From contig JAHBMJ010004475.1 in the NCBI GenBank assembly GCA_018398765.1, forward strand, positions 54,132 to 80,078: a DNA stretch of 25,947 nt. Direction: 5' to 3'. Position numbers and translations under genes: made by a program. This document shows positions 11,201 to 22,016 of the stretch, one piece after another. Origin of the DNA: Chromera velia. Taxonomy: Eukaryota > Sar > Chromeraceae. Below the pieces are notes generated by a model, which did not search any database, was not told the DNA's origin, and saw only the letters and a list, made by a program, of their open reading frames with translations. Every line of letters starts with the position of its first letter. The first letter of the stretch is position 1.

Positions 11201-12431
11201 ACGGTTGGTCGGGACCATCCTACTTATTCGTGGACTGGAGTAAGCAAGTAAACAAAAAAGTGAGTTGGTGGATCAATGATTGAAGCAATCGGGAGAGCGG
11301 CAGGGCTTTTTTTCGACTGTTGGGGTTTCGAAAGAAAGAAACAACCAGATGGTATGAGCAGGAAGGAAGGACAGAGTCCTGCCGATATTCTTTGAAGTAA
11401 TCATCCACCTGAAGGTTTCGTCTGAAGGAACAAAGAAATGTGACGCATTTACATGAGGATGCGTCCAAAAGGGTGGCGGGCATGGGGGGGGGAAAGAGCT
11501 TTGATGGTTGTCTTCTGCCTGGACGATAAATAAGGAGTTGAGGAAGAGAAGAACTGAGAAAGAGTCTCTCTGCTTTTTCTCTGTGCCCCATCCTCCGTGC
11601 TTCACTCATCATCAGACAAACAAGAGACAGTAAGTACAAAGTGGGATCTCATGAAAAGAACGAGTGAGCTTTCAATAAAGTCCGTCTGATTTTTTTCTTA
11701 TGCTCTACTTCTCCTCCGGCCCAATTGATTACCCGTGGTCTCATTACAGATGTTCCTCCCTTCTTTTTTTTGGGAGAAGAAGGAAGGACGCAACGGTCTC
11801 CTCTGAACCATCAATACAATGAAGTGAATCCAGAGAAAACTGAAGAAGAGAAAAGCGGGAAAAGGGAAATGCGGATGGGCTCGGTTATCCTCGGTTTGGA
11901 AGTTTTGAGGGAGTGACGGGGACTGATCTTGATAAGTAGCTGGAAGAAGTAGCAAACTATGAACAGAGAGGCTCGATGGGGGGACGTTTTCTTCTTCTTC
12001 TTCTTCCTGGCTCACTAACGGACACACTGTGTGTGTGCGTATGGGTGGAATGATCCTCTGCCCCCCCCCTTTTGGTTGTTCTTCTTTTCTTTCTTTCTGC
12101 GATTCGGCAAAGGGCCGCAGCAGAAAGGGGGAAGCGGTTGAGTCAAATCAGTTGCCTCTCTGTCTGTCTCCCTTTCAATAAAAATGTCGTGCGCTGGGTG
12201 AAATTTCCAGGTGGCCGGATTTTTTATTTGAGAAGTCGTCGGAAGAGTTGACGAGATTCACTTTCGGTTTCTGTCCTTTATTTCCTTTCTTTTCTTTTTT
12301 GTTGAAGGGATCTAGGCGGAGTCAGGGAGGGAACGAGGCGAGACTCGAGATAGGGGTGTGGAATGAATGAATGAAGGAGCAATTGAAGGAAGGAAGAAGG
12401 TGGGTGAGCAGTTTTTTGAGTGAGATCGTAC
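8225..12431. other. Simple-repeat-rich stretch, no supported gene
   Basis: This stretch is dominated by purine/pyrimidine-biased sequence and short tetranucleotide runs such as TAAC (8495-8510), GTAT (9267-9282), GGTC (9419-9434), GGTG (10299-10314) and GATC (10170-10181). If the minus-strand gene is real this would be its intron(s). Isolated exon-like pieces occur, for example near 10230-10270 on the minus strand, but none can be phased with confidence. Confidence 0.5.
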
Positions 12432-14708
12432 CAGCCTTGTTGCCCAGAGAGCTTCTAGGTCCTGGGCATGTCGCAAGGGAAGCGTCCGTGAAACAGACAC
12501 TCAGATTGATTGACTGTAACAAAAGAAGGAAAGAAAAAGAGGGAGGCAAAGACAATCGTCGAGATCAATTGACTGAAAGACAAGAATTTTTATGAAAGAA
12601 GAAAGAAGAAGGCGACAAGCAAACGGTTCTGGAGGTCAGAAGGAGGATGCATGCAAGGGACTAAGTAAAGGATAGGAGGAAGGAAGGAAGGAAGGAAGGG
12701 AATAGGGGTGAATGGAACATGCTTCCATTTTCAATTTCTCCTCCCCCCCCCCCCCCCNNNNNNNNNNNNTTCAATGCCTGGTGGGGATGGGGGCGGAAAG
12801 AAAGCAGACGTCAAAAAATCGTGTCTTGCCGTGGGCGGCTGCAGCACCAGCAAGTTCTTTTGCCTGGAGGCAGGCACTTGTCTGTCTGCATGCATGCCAG
12901 CACGCACGACTATCTGTCTGATTTTTCATCATCCCTCCCTCCCTCCTTTCCTCCCTGATGATTCTGAGCTCCGAGAGAGAGCAAAGATCGGTCGGTATGA
13001 ATCCTTGATGACGACTGTCCTCTTTTCTGTCTGATCTCTCATTTATTTCTCTCACATTTCTCAAGGGAGCGATGTAGCTCTCTGCCCTTTTCTTTCGTCT
13101 TTGCCTCATGAGCTGATCAAGAACTGTACGTTATTTCAACCCATGCGCGCTACGCCACCTTCCGTTCTTCCATCCTCTTGAATCCGTTCTCTTCTCTTCT
13201 CCTCTTCAGAGCCGAGTCCTCGATCTCTTTGTTACCTTTCTACTCTTCTCTTCAGCTTCTGCGAGAGGGGAAAGAGCAGGGGAGGGAAGAGGAAGGGGGA
13301 AGGACAAAAACGGAGAACCAGAGAAGAATCAACAAAAGAGGAGACCGACTTCTTCCGTCCTCACCAGAGCGCAAATACGATCTTCGACTGTGTGTGGGGG
13401 GTCAGGAAAGAAATGCATGCATGCATGCAGGGGAATGGAAGAAGGCATGCCCTTCTTCCTCTCTTTTTCTCTTTCCTCCTTTCCTTCCTGACCGACCACC
13501 CTACAGGATGGGCGGGTGGGTCTCGCTATACGATGGATTCTTTCTATCGCTTCCTGGTTGTTTGAAATGCCAAGTTGCTGTTTGATGTTCGTCGATTTTT
13601 GAGTGAACACTTCCGCTGTGGTCAGTCAAGCAATCAGTTTTTCAATCTATTCTATCCATGTAGCGAACGCACCCACCCACTTGCAAGATAGACTTCCGGG
13701 AGGTTTCTCTCGATCCGGAATTCTTTCTTTCTTTCTTTCTTTCTTTCTTTCACTTCTTTTTTTTCTTCAACTGAGTGGACGTTTTTTCTACTTTCTTCAA
13801 CCTTTCGTTTCAAGCAGAGAGGGTGCTGGGCGGTTTTTTCGTGATTGTTGTCACTGTCCGGACGCACCTCCTGCCTGCCTGCCTGCCTGTCCAGTACGAG
13901 CGAAAGAGGTAGTCTATTGAATGCATGACTGATCATTCCTTCTCCCTCCGTCGCCTCTCTCCTTCCTATTCTTTGAAGAGTCGGACGAAGCTGTCGTTCT
14001 CTTGCCCTTTTCCTCCTCTTGAAAGTGAAGCGAGCGTTTCCGCAAACCAACTCATACACACATAAATGCACTTTGACTGTTTCGCCTATCTATGTGGGGA
14101 GCAGGGAGTAAAAAGAAAATCAGAGTCCGCTTTGGAAATTTCTCATTTGGTCTGCTCTCTCTCTCTTTTCTTCATTGATTGATTGATCCTTTCTTCTACC
14201 TCCGTTCTTCCTTTCCACTTGCTCACATGAACAGAGAACGCCGGGCAGCCCCCGCCTTCTCTGCCTCCTTTCGTCTCTCATGTCTCCTCTCTTGAAGAAG
14301 CAGCTCGCCAAGTTTACCTGCCTCAGGGAAGGACAGAGTCTTGAGGCCATTTTCGGCACCTCAAACGGTTTGGTAGAAGGAAAGAAAGAAGGGAAGGTGC
14401 ACCTGAAAGGTTGTTGAGGGAACCATGAGTGCACATGAGTGAGTGAGTGAGGTGTACTAGTACAAAATAAATAAATGTATATGGGTGAAAGACATAATCC
14501 ATGCATGGGTGGCTGGATAAATAAGAGATCGATCGATCATTATTGATGAGCGAGACATGACGACACTTCTTGCTTTCTTTCTCTTTCTCGGTCCATACGG
14601 ACACCCACCCATTTATTCAATCAAATCCTGCAGTGTCTGACTCACTTACCTGCTGACTGGTAGACTGAAGAGAGAAGCGAGAGACAGGAGGAAGCACAAG
14701 AGGCCCAT
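12432..14708 (-). CDS. Tentative 5' exons of the same minus-strand gene, signal-peptide-like start
   Basis: Three candidate exons on the minus strand. 14708-14650 begins with ATG and reads MGLLCFLLSLASLFSLPVS, a classic hydrophobic signal-peptide profile, and ends at AG|GTAAGT. 14402-14318 follows a CCTTTCAG acceptor, keeps phase (28 codons, includes KPFEVPKMASRLCPSLRQ) and ends at CAG|GTAAAC. 12513-12432 follows TTGTTACAG and reads SINLSVCFTDASLATCPGPR, then SSLGNKA, before GTACGA. The product would be a secreted or organelle-targeted protein, but no domain is recognisable. The link to the 7574-8224 exons is inferred only from strand and phase, and an exon supplying the missing 2 nt of phase must lie in between. 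Confidence 0.25.
12677..12699. repeat. (GGAA)n tetranucleotide array
   Basis: Consecutive GGAA/AAGG units lie on the plus strand between candidate minus-strand exons. No coding potential is seen. Confidence 0.85.
12743..12769. repeat. Poly(C) tract followed by a 12-base assembly gap
   Basis: Fifteen C residues (12743-12757) run directly into 12 N (12758-12769). Two other poly(C) tracts contain single N bases at 1451 and 18154. The gaps reflect failed reading of homopolymer C or G rather than biology. Confidence 0.95.
13721..13751. repeat. (TTTC)n tetranucleotide array
   Basis: About 31 bp of TTCT/TTTC repeat lies in the non-coding stretch between the candidate minus-strand exons at 14318 and 12513. 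Confidence 0.9.
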
Positions 14709-15250
14709 GCAACGATGGATGCATGCCCTTTGGAAGGGCAGCGGTTGATGGCGTCGTGTTTCCTCTTTCTCTCCCCGTCAGGGCATGCATCGAAGAGGAA
14801 GAGAGAGACTGAGAGGGACGGAGGAAGGAAGGTGTGGACGGGAGGGATTATGGGGGCGGAGAGCATTTTTGTTTTGTGCATTTGGGAGAATAAAAAGGAG
14901 CAAGAGGAGCTAGAGCGTTCATGATCGCAGGGCGTAAGTAAGGAAACGAAGAGAAGGGGGTGCATGAGGACGGCGATCTTCATATTCCGTCAATTCGGAC
15001 TTTCTGTAACACGCTCGCGCACAAACAGAGACAGAAAAGTGGGAAAAGACGGGGAAGGGCTCAAGCAATCGTGAAGACAAAGAAACAGCTTGGAGAAACA
15101 TCACAGCAAGGAAAAACAACGGGCAGGGGGCGCGCATCCAGAAGCGAGGAGCACGGCTGTCCCGTCAATTTTAGCAGAAAGGTGCGTGAACAGAGGTATG
15201 GGAAACACGCAGACGATTTTTCAGTTGTGTCGGGACTAAATAAGGCATGC
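14709..15250. other. Intergenic stretch with no supported feature
   Basis: No family is recognised on either strand. The stretch includes TGCATGC-type palindromes at 14720 and 14783. The frame that is open in 15251-15709 extends back to about 14960 but has no ATG there. Confidence 0.4.
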
Positions 15251-15709
15251 ATGAGCAGCCGATCATTTGATATCATCTGTACGTGCGAACTTGTTCCGTT
15301 GGTTGACGGACGGACGGACAGACGATGGAGGAATGCGGGATTGACAGTCTTGTCTCTGTCAGACTCAGTCAGTCAAATAGTCAATAGATCGGTCAGCGTT
15401 ACACTGCATGCATGCCACTCTGTTTGTGGAGATCTCTCTTCTCCCCGCCGATGGTTTCACTCTGGCATCCTTCCGTCGGTCGGTTCCACACAACGCTTCC
15501 TTTCCTTCCATGCAAATCAATATGTCTCCGTCTATTCCTCTTCCTGTAGGCTGTTGCATGCCTACACTCAGCGTTTCATGTCAGCAGAGAGTCGCAAAGA
15601 GATCAATCGACCGGTTAGATTGGTCGATCCATCAATCCAGCTAGCAATCCAAACTCAAAAACTGCAGCTCAAACTGCTATTCAAACTTATAGTAACTTAT
15701 GGGCTATAG
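15251..15709 (+). CDS. Unrecognised open reading frame, possibly fortuitous
   Basis: The frame is open from about 14960, where the first codon is GTG, to the stop at 15707-15709. The first ATG is at 15251 (MSSRSFDIICTCELVPLVDG, 152 codons). Nearly 250 codons without a stop is more than expected by chance at this base composition, yet part of the sequence derives from GACG and CAGT tetranucleotide runs that lack stops. The composition is Ser/Arg-rich and no domain, membrane segment or homologue is recognised. It ends exactly where the AT-rich island begins, so it could be a remnant of an inserted element. Confidence 0.2.
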   Translation: MSSRSFDIICTCELVPLVDGRTDRRWRNAGLTVLSLSDSVSQIVNRSVSVTLHACHSVCGDLSSPRRWFHSGILPSVGSTQRFLSFHANQYVSVYSSSCRLLHAYTQRFMSAESRKEINRPVRLVDPSIQLAIQTQKLQLKLLFKLIVTYGL

Positions 15710-16450
15710 CTCTCAATTTCCGCCGCGTTACGCCGCCCACATATGCGTCGGAATCATTTGTTATAAAAAGGATATCAATAGTTTATATCATAGGTAATCA
15801 TAAGGATAGTTAGACATGAAAAAATAACGCACTATGAGTTTAATAACCGCATCCTATAGATAGATCTAGCGATAGATTGATTGTGAATCCTGATTTTTTT
15901 CTGGGAAATCTCTAACACATCTAGTAACGCATTTTTTTTAAAAATGAAAATACTTTATTTTCAAGTTATGAAAACAATTTTTTGATACGCTTAACTTAGG
16001 AAAGGATTAATATTCCGGATTGCTCCGTGGTCTACTGCTAGGTCTACTGTCAGGCCTCGAGTCTCGAGCCCTAGCTCGACATGCACCGTTGTAACCTTAA
16101 AAAAAACTAGAAAAAAAAATACTTTATACAAAATAAACTTTATACATTTTGATGCACTTTTAAGTGACACAATTTGGAAGATTTGTTAATGTTTAGCACC
16201 TAAGAACTTAGAGATTCTACGAATTGTAACCATTAAAAATTGTATTAAACTAGTTCCGAAAAATCTTAGTTTAAATTTTTTTTTTTTAAACGTTAAGTTC
16301 TAAAAATCATAATTAACTTTGTCATAAAAACCCTCAATCAAAGGTGTCATATACTGCTGCATCATATGTATATTACACAACTTTCCTTCTTTAAACTTTT
16401 TTTTTAAATTAAACTTTTGTATGCATAGTGTTTGTCTTAGCGTTTTTTTG
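15700..16450. other. AT-rich island of foreign composition
   Basis: Base composition shifts sharply: 15901-15960 has 15 G/C of 60 and 16081-16140 has 13 of 60, against roughly half in the flanks. Homopolymer A and T runs are frequent and the tetranucleotide repeats typical of the rest of the window are absent. The word ATACTTTAT occurs at both 15949 and 16118. No reading frame of note and no clear terminal repeats were found. It may be a degenerate mobile element, an organelle-derived insertion or another insertion. It lies about 600 bp upstream of the kinesin start. Confidence 0.5.
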
Positions 16451-16472
16451 CTCACTAGAAGACTATAGGGCC

Positions 16473-16575
16473 GCCTGGGCACCAGGCCCCGGTTTTTTTT
16501 TTGTGGGAAGCATGAGGCAGCAGTCGCGCTCGCGCGCGGCACGCGCGACGGCGCTTTTTTTAGGCTAGCTGTTTT
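16473..16575. other. Two GC hairpins, each followed by a T-tract
   Basis: Hairpin 1 pairs GCCTGG (16473-16478) with CCAGGC (16482-16487) around GCA and is followed by a run of about ten T. Hairpin 2 pairs GTCGCGC (16523-16529) with GCGCGAC (16543-16549) and is followed by GGCGC and seven T; another eight T come shortly after. They sit at the right edge of the AT-rich island. They could mark the end of an inserted element or a termination structure. Confidence 0.35.
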
Positions 16576-17042
16576 TTTTCTGCCGCGGTCGATCGGCCAG
16601 CATGCAAATACATCGATCGATGTATATGGTGGCGTGGGGTGTGGTCGAGGTGGGTGTGGAGGTGGGGAGGCGCGCGAGGGCGCGATATATACATGCATAT
16701 ATATATGCATGCACATATGCAGAGCCGCAAAAACGCACAATTCAAAGCAATCAAGTGTGAGACCATCACAAGTAAGACGACGTATAGAATCTGGAAGAAA
16801 GTGTCCTTCAAACACATGCGCACACAATACTTTTTCTGAGCGCTTCACATATGGAGAAAGGTCATGAAAGTTGGGTGCATCATGTATCGATACACGTGAC
16901 TACTTTACAATTTCGGTAATGCAGGTTGGAAGCTGGTTGGTGCCACGCTCCCCAATTCTTCGTTGATTGCCTTCTTCAAGCGGTATGATTATGTAGGCAG
17001 AGACACACTTTGATCAGTTCATTGTCAAAAAAGTCAACTAAC
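16576..17042. other. Probable 5' flank of the kinesin gene
   Basis: This flank contains ATCGATCGAT, an ATATAT/TGCATGCA palindrome cluster (16685-16713) and no supported exon. An in-frame TGA at 16986-16988 precedes the kinesin ATG with no other ATG between, which fixes the start at 17043 unless an upstream coding exon exists. Confidence 0.4.
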
Positions 17043-20000
17043 ATGCAGAAGGCGCAGAGAGACAACATTAAAGTCGCAGTGAGGGTGCGTCCCTTTGCGG
17101 CACGAGAGAAGGATGACCCGTGCGTCGTGTTCATGGACGGTGAGTAGGGGTGCAAAGGTGTTCCGAGGATAGAGGGACGGACAGCAAGAAGAACCAACAA
17201 CTCTTTTTTGCTCGAAAGAGGCGCTATATAGCATCTGAGTCGAAAATGCATGCTTTCTTTGGCTCGGATAGGAGGGAGGCGGAGATTTGTGCATGTATGA
17301 GGAGAGGAAGGTTAGGGATGCCGGATGAGGTAGTAGGTGGCCATGGCTAAGCTGAAGGACGAGGAGCCGCTTTCGTTTCTTCAAGCCGATGTCCGCGTAT
17401 GGATGTAGAGGATGCATGGATTGTGTGAATGTTCACGTAGGTATTTATGTACATACATGCAGGTGATGAAACCTCAATCAAGAGCAAAAGTTTCGACAAG
17501 ACCTTTATCTTCGACCATTCCGTCTGGTGAGTCCGTCAGTCAGTCTCTCAGTCTCTCTTTCGACTCGTCGAGCAAAGTCGAGGCCCATGCACCCACCCGC
17601 ATGCACCGACACATGCACCTTTGAGGCTTCGTGTACCCAGGAGGTGGTTCTGCAGATTTCTGGATATAAGGCTACCCGCACACTCATTTTTCTCTTCTCC
17701 CTCCCGTATCTGTCTGTCATTTCCTTTGCCCTTTATCACTTCCCCCAGCTTTTCCCTTTTGTTGAAGCTTTGCTGCTTCCCCGTTGGGAATCGCCCCCCT
17801 TCCCTCAATGCTTCTGCTTCACGCTCTCAACTGAATGATCCGTCCATCTATGTACCTGCCCTCATGCAGGTCTGCTGGTCCCCGGGGTGGAAGTGGAAGT
17901 GCAGGCCCAGGCGGGGGGAGAGAGAACCAGAGGGAGGTTGTCGACCAGGCCGCTCTGTATGCACTCATAGGCAGAGACATTTTCAAGAACGCACTCAAGG
18001 GATATAATGGATGCCTCTTTGCGTCAGTCTTCTGTCACGCTTCGTAGGTATTTCATTGTTTCTGTTCCAGCTTCTCTCTCTCCCCGTCTCTATTCCTCTC
18101 GCTTTCTCTCCCTCTCCCTCTCCCTCTCCCTCTCTGTTCCCCCCCCCCCCCCCNCCCCCCCCCACTCTGTGTGTGTGTGTGCGTGTGTGTGTGTGTGTGT
18201 GTATCTGTGAGTGCCCAAAGCGTCTGTGCGTCCTTTTCTAGGTCTCTGGACCTCTGCGTGCAGTGAAGCTACGTCTGCAGACCATTCATTGATTTTCAAT
18301 TCTGTGTCATTCATGGTTTTCTGCTTCTTCTGCAGATACGGCCAGACAGGGAGCGGGAAAACGCATTCACTCATTGGACGAAAAGGTCAGTCAGTCAGTC
18401 AGTCAGTCAGTCAGGCAGGCAGGCAGGCAGGCAGTCAGGCAGTCAGGCAGTCAGTCAGTCAGGCAGTGAGGCAGTCAGGCAGTCAGTGATCAGTCAGTCA
18501 GTCTGTTGGTCTACTGGATGTTTTCAATAGTTTCTGCAGCCACGTGACTGTCCATCCATCCATTTGAATCTCTCAAATAGAGTCTGTGCAAACAATCCAG
18601 AACCCTCTCGCTTTCTCGTGCCCTCGCGTCGTTCTTTCCGGTTTTGTATTCTTCGATGGAATTCTCCGCCCCCCCCCTCTCTCTCTCGATTGAGTTTTAC
18701 TGCAGACGACCCAGGCGTTCTCCCCCGTTTCTTCGACGACCTCGCTGCCTTTCGCCTGGAGGCTGAGGAGAGAAGGAACATTGCCGTGCCGAAGGGAAGC
18801 TCACGGAGTGTGAGCTTTGAGAAGGGACTGAGCAGTGAGGCTGAGGGGGGAGGGGCTGGAGAGGGAGTGGGAGCGGCTGGAGAGGAAGACAGTCAGACAA
18901 CCGGGCAGGAAGGAGAGGGAAGCCAACAACTGGAAGGAGAGCCTGAGGAGGACGGCGCGGCTGTCCAAGAGGCAAGTCGGAAGGAGGGAGGGAAAGAGAG
19001 CGCATTCGGTTTCCTTGGACAGCTGCGGGGGACGAGTGTCGCTTTGTCTCTTTTGTTTGTCCAATTCATGAACTCCCAAGTGCCTCTCGTGTGGGGGTCT
19101 CAGAAAAAAAGCAGGCGATGCACGAAGCAAAAGGGGCCCTTTCTGCGCATTTTGAAAGCAACATGATTGCATGCTCTTTCGCAACAAAGAAGAAAACATG
19201 CATGGGGGGGAATTCAGGTCGCTCTTTCATTTCGGAAGTGGAGAAATCAGAAGAGTGAGTGCAAACAAATAATGGTTCTACGAATGTCCGACTCCCGCAC
19301 ACTGTCTCTTTGACAAGCGACAAAGCAGCTGCAAGAAAAGGCAACGGGTGAATTATGAGTCGGTATCTGAGACTGTGAGTCAGTGACTTCTCTGCGTTCT
19401 TTTTTTTTTCTGTCTCTTTCTGCAGGTCCGTGTGACCCTATCCTTTCTGGAGCTTTACAACGAGCGGATTCATGATCTCCTCTCTCTGTCCAGCGGTACC
19501 TCCCCAGGCTCAGCTGCCCCCTCCCCAGGTCCCACCACTTCTTCCGCAATCGACAGAGAGTCAGGGTTGGCCTTCTTCGCTCCCCAGGTAGAAAGATTCT
19601 CCCCAGGAACCGTTAGCTCGGCCCCACTATCTCCAGGAGACGCCGCAAGGAGAGCCTCGAGAGCCCAGACTTCAGAGGGGGGGGGGTTGGGAGGGTTGGG
19701 GGCGAGTGGGTTGTCAGCATCCAGAGCGCAGTTGGCAGAGGGACCTTTGGAGATCTTCCAGCACCCCCAACATGGTCAGGCAGACAGACCGGCAGTTTGT
19801 CAGGTAGAGTAATGGCATTCGGAGAGTCAGACACTCTGTCTACGATGCAGGCAGGCAGGCAGGCAGGCAAGAAGGCAGCGCATGCAGGAGGGGGTGGTTG
19901 GCACAAAAATATTGGGGGGTATCCCTCATGAGTGCCCTTCTCTTGCGATTCCGAAGAAAACAGGTAGGTTAAATGATTGAGAAATCATGAACGTCTTTGT

Positions 20001-21985
20001 CTTTGCGTTTTTGTCTGCAGGAGTTTTCATCCCCAACCTCAGTCAAGCAGTCGTGAAGAGTCGGCACGACATGCAGAAACTGCTCATCTACGCGATGCAA
20101 AAGAGGAGCATGGGAGGTGGGTAGGTTGGCAATGTTCGATGTGGTTGTATCGTTGCCTCACCCTTGACTCGGATTCATGTGAAAAGGCAGTCTTTCATTT
20201 CAGTTTATTCGCGTTCGTCAAGCGTTCCGATCGAAAATGAGGGGGAAAACCACATTTGCCCTGCATTGTTTCACATACAGTCAGTCATTTCCTCCATGCA
20301 ATGCAGGCCCATCTGTTTCGTTTTTGAAAGTTAAGAGGGTCGATCGGAGGAATGATGTGCAGAGACGAGCGACTCTCCTTTCTCATCTCTCTCTGTTTGC
20401 CTACATGTGTATCGATTGAACTGACTGTGTGCAGCCACAAACATGAATAGAGAGTCCTCTCGGAGCCATATGGTCTGCATCATCACTATCTCTCAGGTTG
20501 GTCAGTCTCTTGTGCTGTGGGAGTGGCACGGGAGCATATGTCTGGATGGATCTGTGATGAGAGAGAAAGGCAAAGCCGAACCACTGGTCTTTTGTTTGGG
20601 CACCCGTTCTGTTTGAGGCTTCTTTCTTTTTTTGTGTCCGTGAGTCTGTTCCTTGCCAAACATAAATTGGATTCTGCCCACCTCAGGAGGCATCAGCAGT
20701 GCGCGAATGCTCACTTGCTAAGCTCATGGCCTTAATTGTTTTCTTTGTTCATGCACGCTTCTGACTGCAGATCTTCGACTCCGGACGTCCTCCACTCAAA
20801 TCTCAGGTAGGTCGGTCGGTGGGTCTCTTTTGACTGTCTCTTTCTTTGTCTTTCTCTCTTTCTCTTTTGACTCTCTCTCTCTCTCTTTCTTTCTGTCACA
20901 TCTGCAGTCTGTACCTAGAGAAGATTGAAGTGTGCGCAGGCCGGCTTCCCATCTCTTTCTATTCCCTCATTGCTTGGAAATTTTGGCTACTTGGTCACCA
21001 ATTTGACTGTCGTTTTTCTGTACTTTCTCTTTTCTCTCTCTGACTGTCTCCTTGATCAGGTCAACTTTGTCGATCTGGCAGGATCAGAACGGCATGAGAA
21101 GGCCCATGCAGAGAGAGACGGACTCTGGCACGGGGGCGGCTCCCCTGCACCCCCCTTGGCTCACTTGCATGGGGGGGCGTCGCGTATCGGCACGGGGACC
21201 GGCCAGGAGATGTGGCAGCAACGAACGGCATCTCTGACGGGAGACGGCCGGCATCAGAGACAGCGGGAAGGGGCGTTCATCAACACGTCTCTTTCCGTGT
21301 TGGGTGTTGTCATTAGTCGGCTTGCAGAGGGGCAGATGAAGGGGGACAAGACGCCGTCTGCTGGGCAGGCTGGGGGTTCGGGGGCTCCGGGTACTCTGGC
21401 GAGGAGTTTCAAGAGAAGTGCGACTGCGGGAGTGGCCCAGAAGTCGACAGCAAAGACACTCAATCGGAGCGGCACGAGAGTAGGGGGACCGGGTGACGCC
21501 CTCGGAGGAAAAAGTTTACAGCAACGACAAGACCACATTCCGTTCAGGCAAGTCGACCCGGCTCTCGCTGTTGCGACTTTGCAAGCACAATAGACCATTG
21601 CCGCATAAATAAAGAGATGCGCAATTGTGATGCACAAAGAGAGACACCAATTCTCAAGTCATTTGTCCTCTCTGGACATGCATCTGCGAATGTGTGCAGG
21701 AGTTCCAAACTCACCTTTCTTCTAAAGGACTCTCTCTCAGGAAACTCCAAAACTTCGGTCGGTCAGTGTGTGTGTAGGTGGATTAATCTGCGTGCAGAAA
21801 ACATTCATGGTACGGAGGTGTTTGTATTGACGGCTCAAAGAGTGAATTTCCCTTTTCGTTCTGAAGCTGAAATACTCGACTTCTGCATAAGACCTCTCCC
21901 GAACAGAAAGTGAGAGAGAGGCAAATAAATTTGCACACTCACTCTCGATCTCTCCACCCGGATTTCCTCCCTCCCTCCTCTTTTC

Positions 21986-22016
<31 letters not shown>

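Noticed and set aside
15700-16450. AT-rich island as a confirmed plastid or mitochondrial insertion.
   Set aside because: Composition fits, but no organellar gene, rRNA or tRNA fragment is recognisable, so it is kept only as a possibility.
18972-19166. Read-through of kinesin exon 5 past 18971 to a stop at 19164-19166.
   Set aside because: No in-phase GT donor leads to exon 6, and the GC donor at 18972 restores the conserved strand before ELYNERI.
20900-21059. Open frame just before kinesin exon 10 (SLYLEKIEVCAGRLP) considered as an extra exon.
   Set aside because: Joining exon 9 directly to exon 10 already gives the expected PPLKSQ-VNFVDLAGSER spacing; the extra piece would disrupt it.
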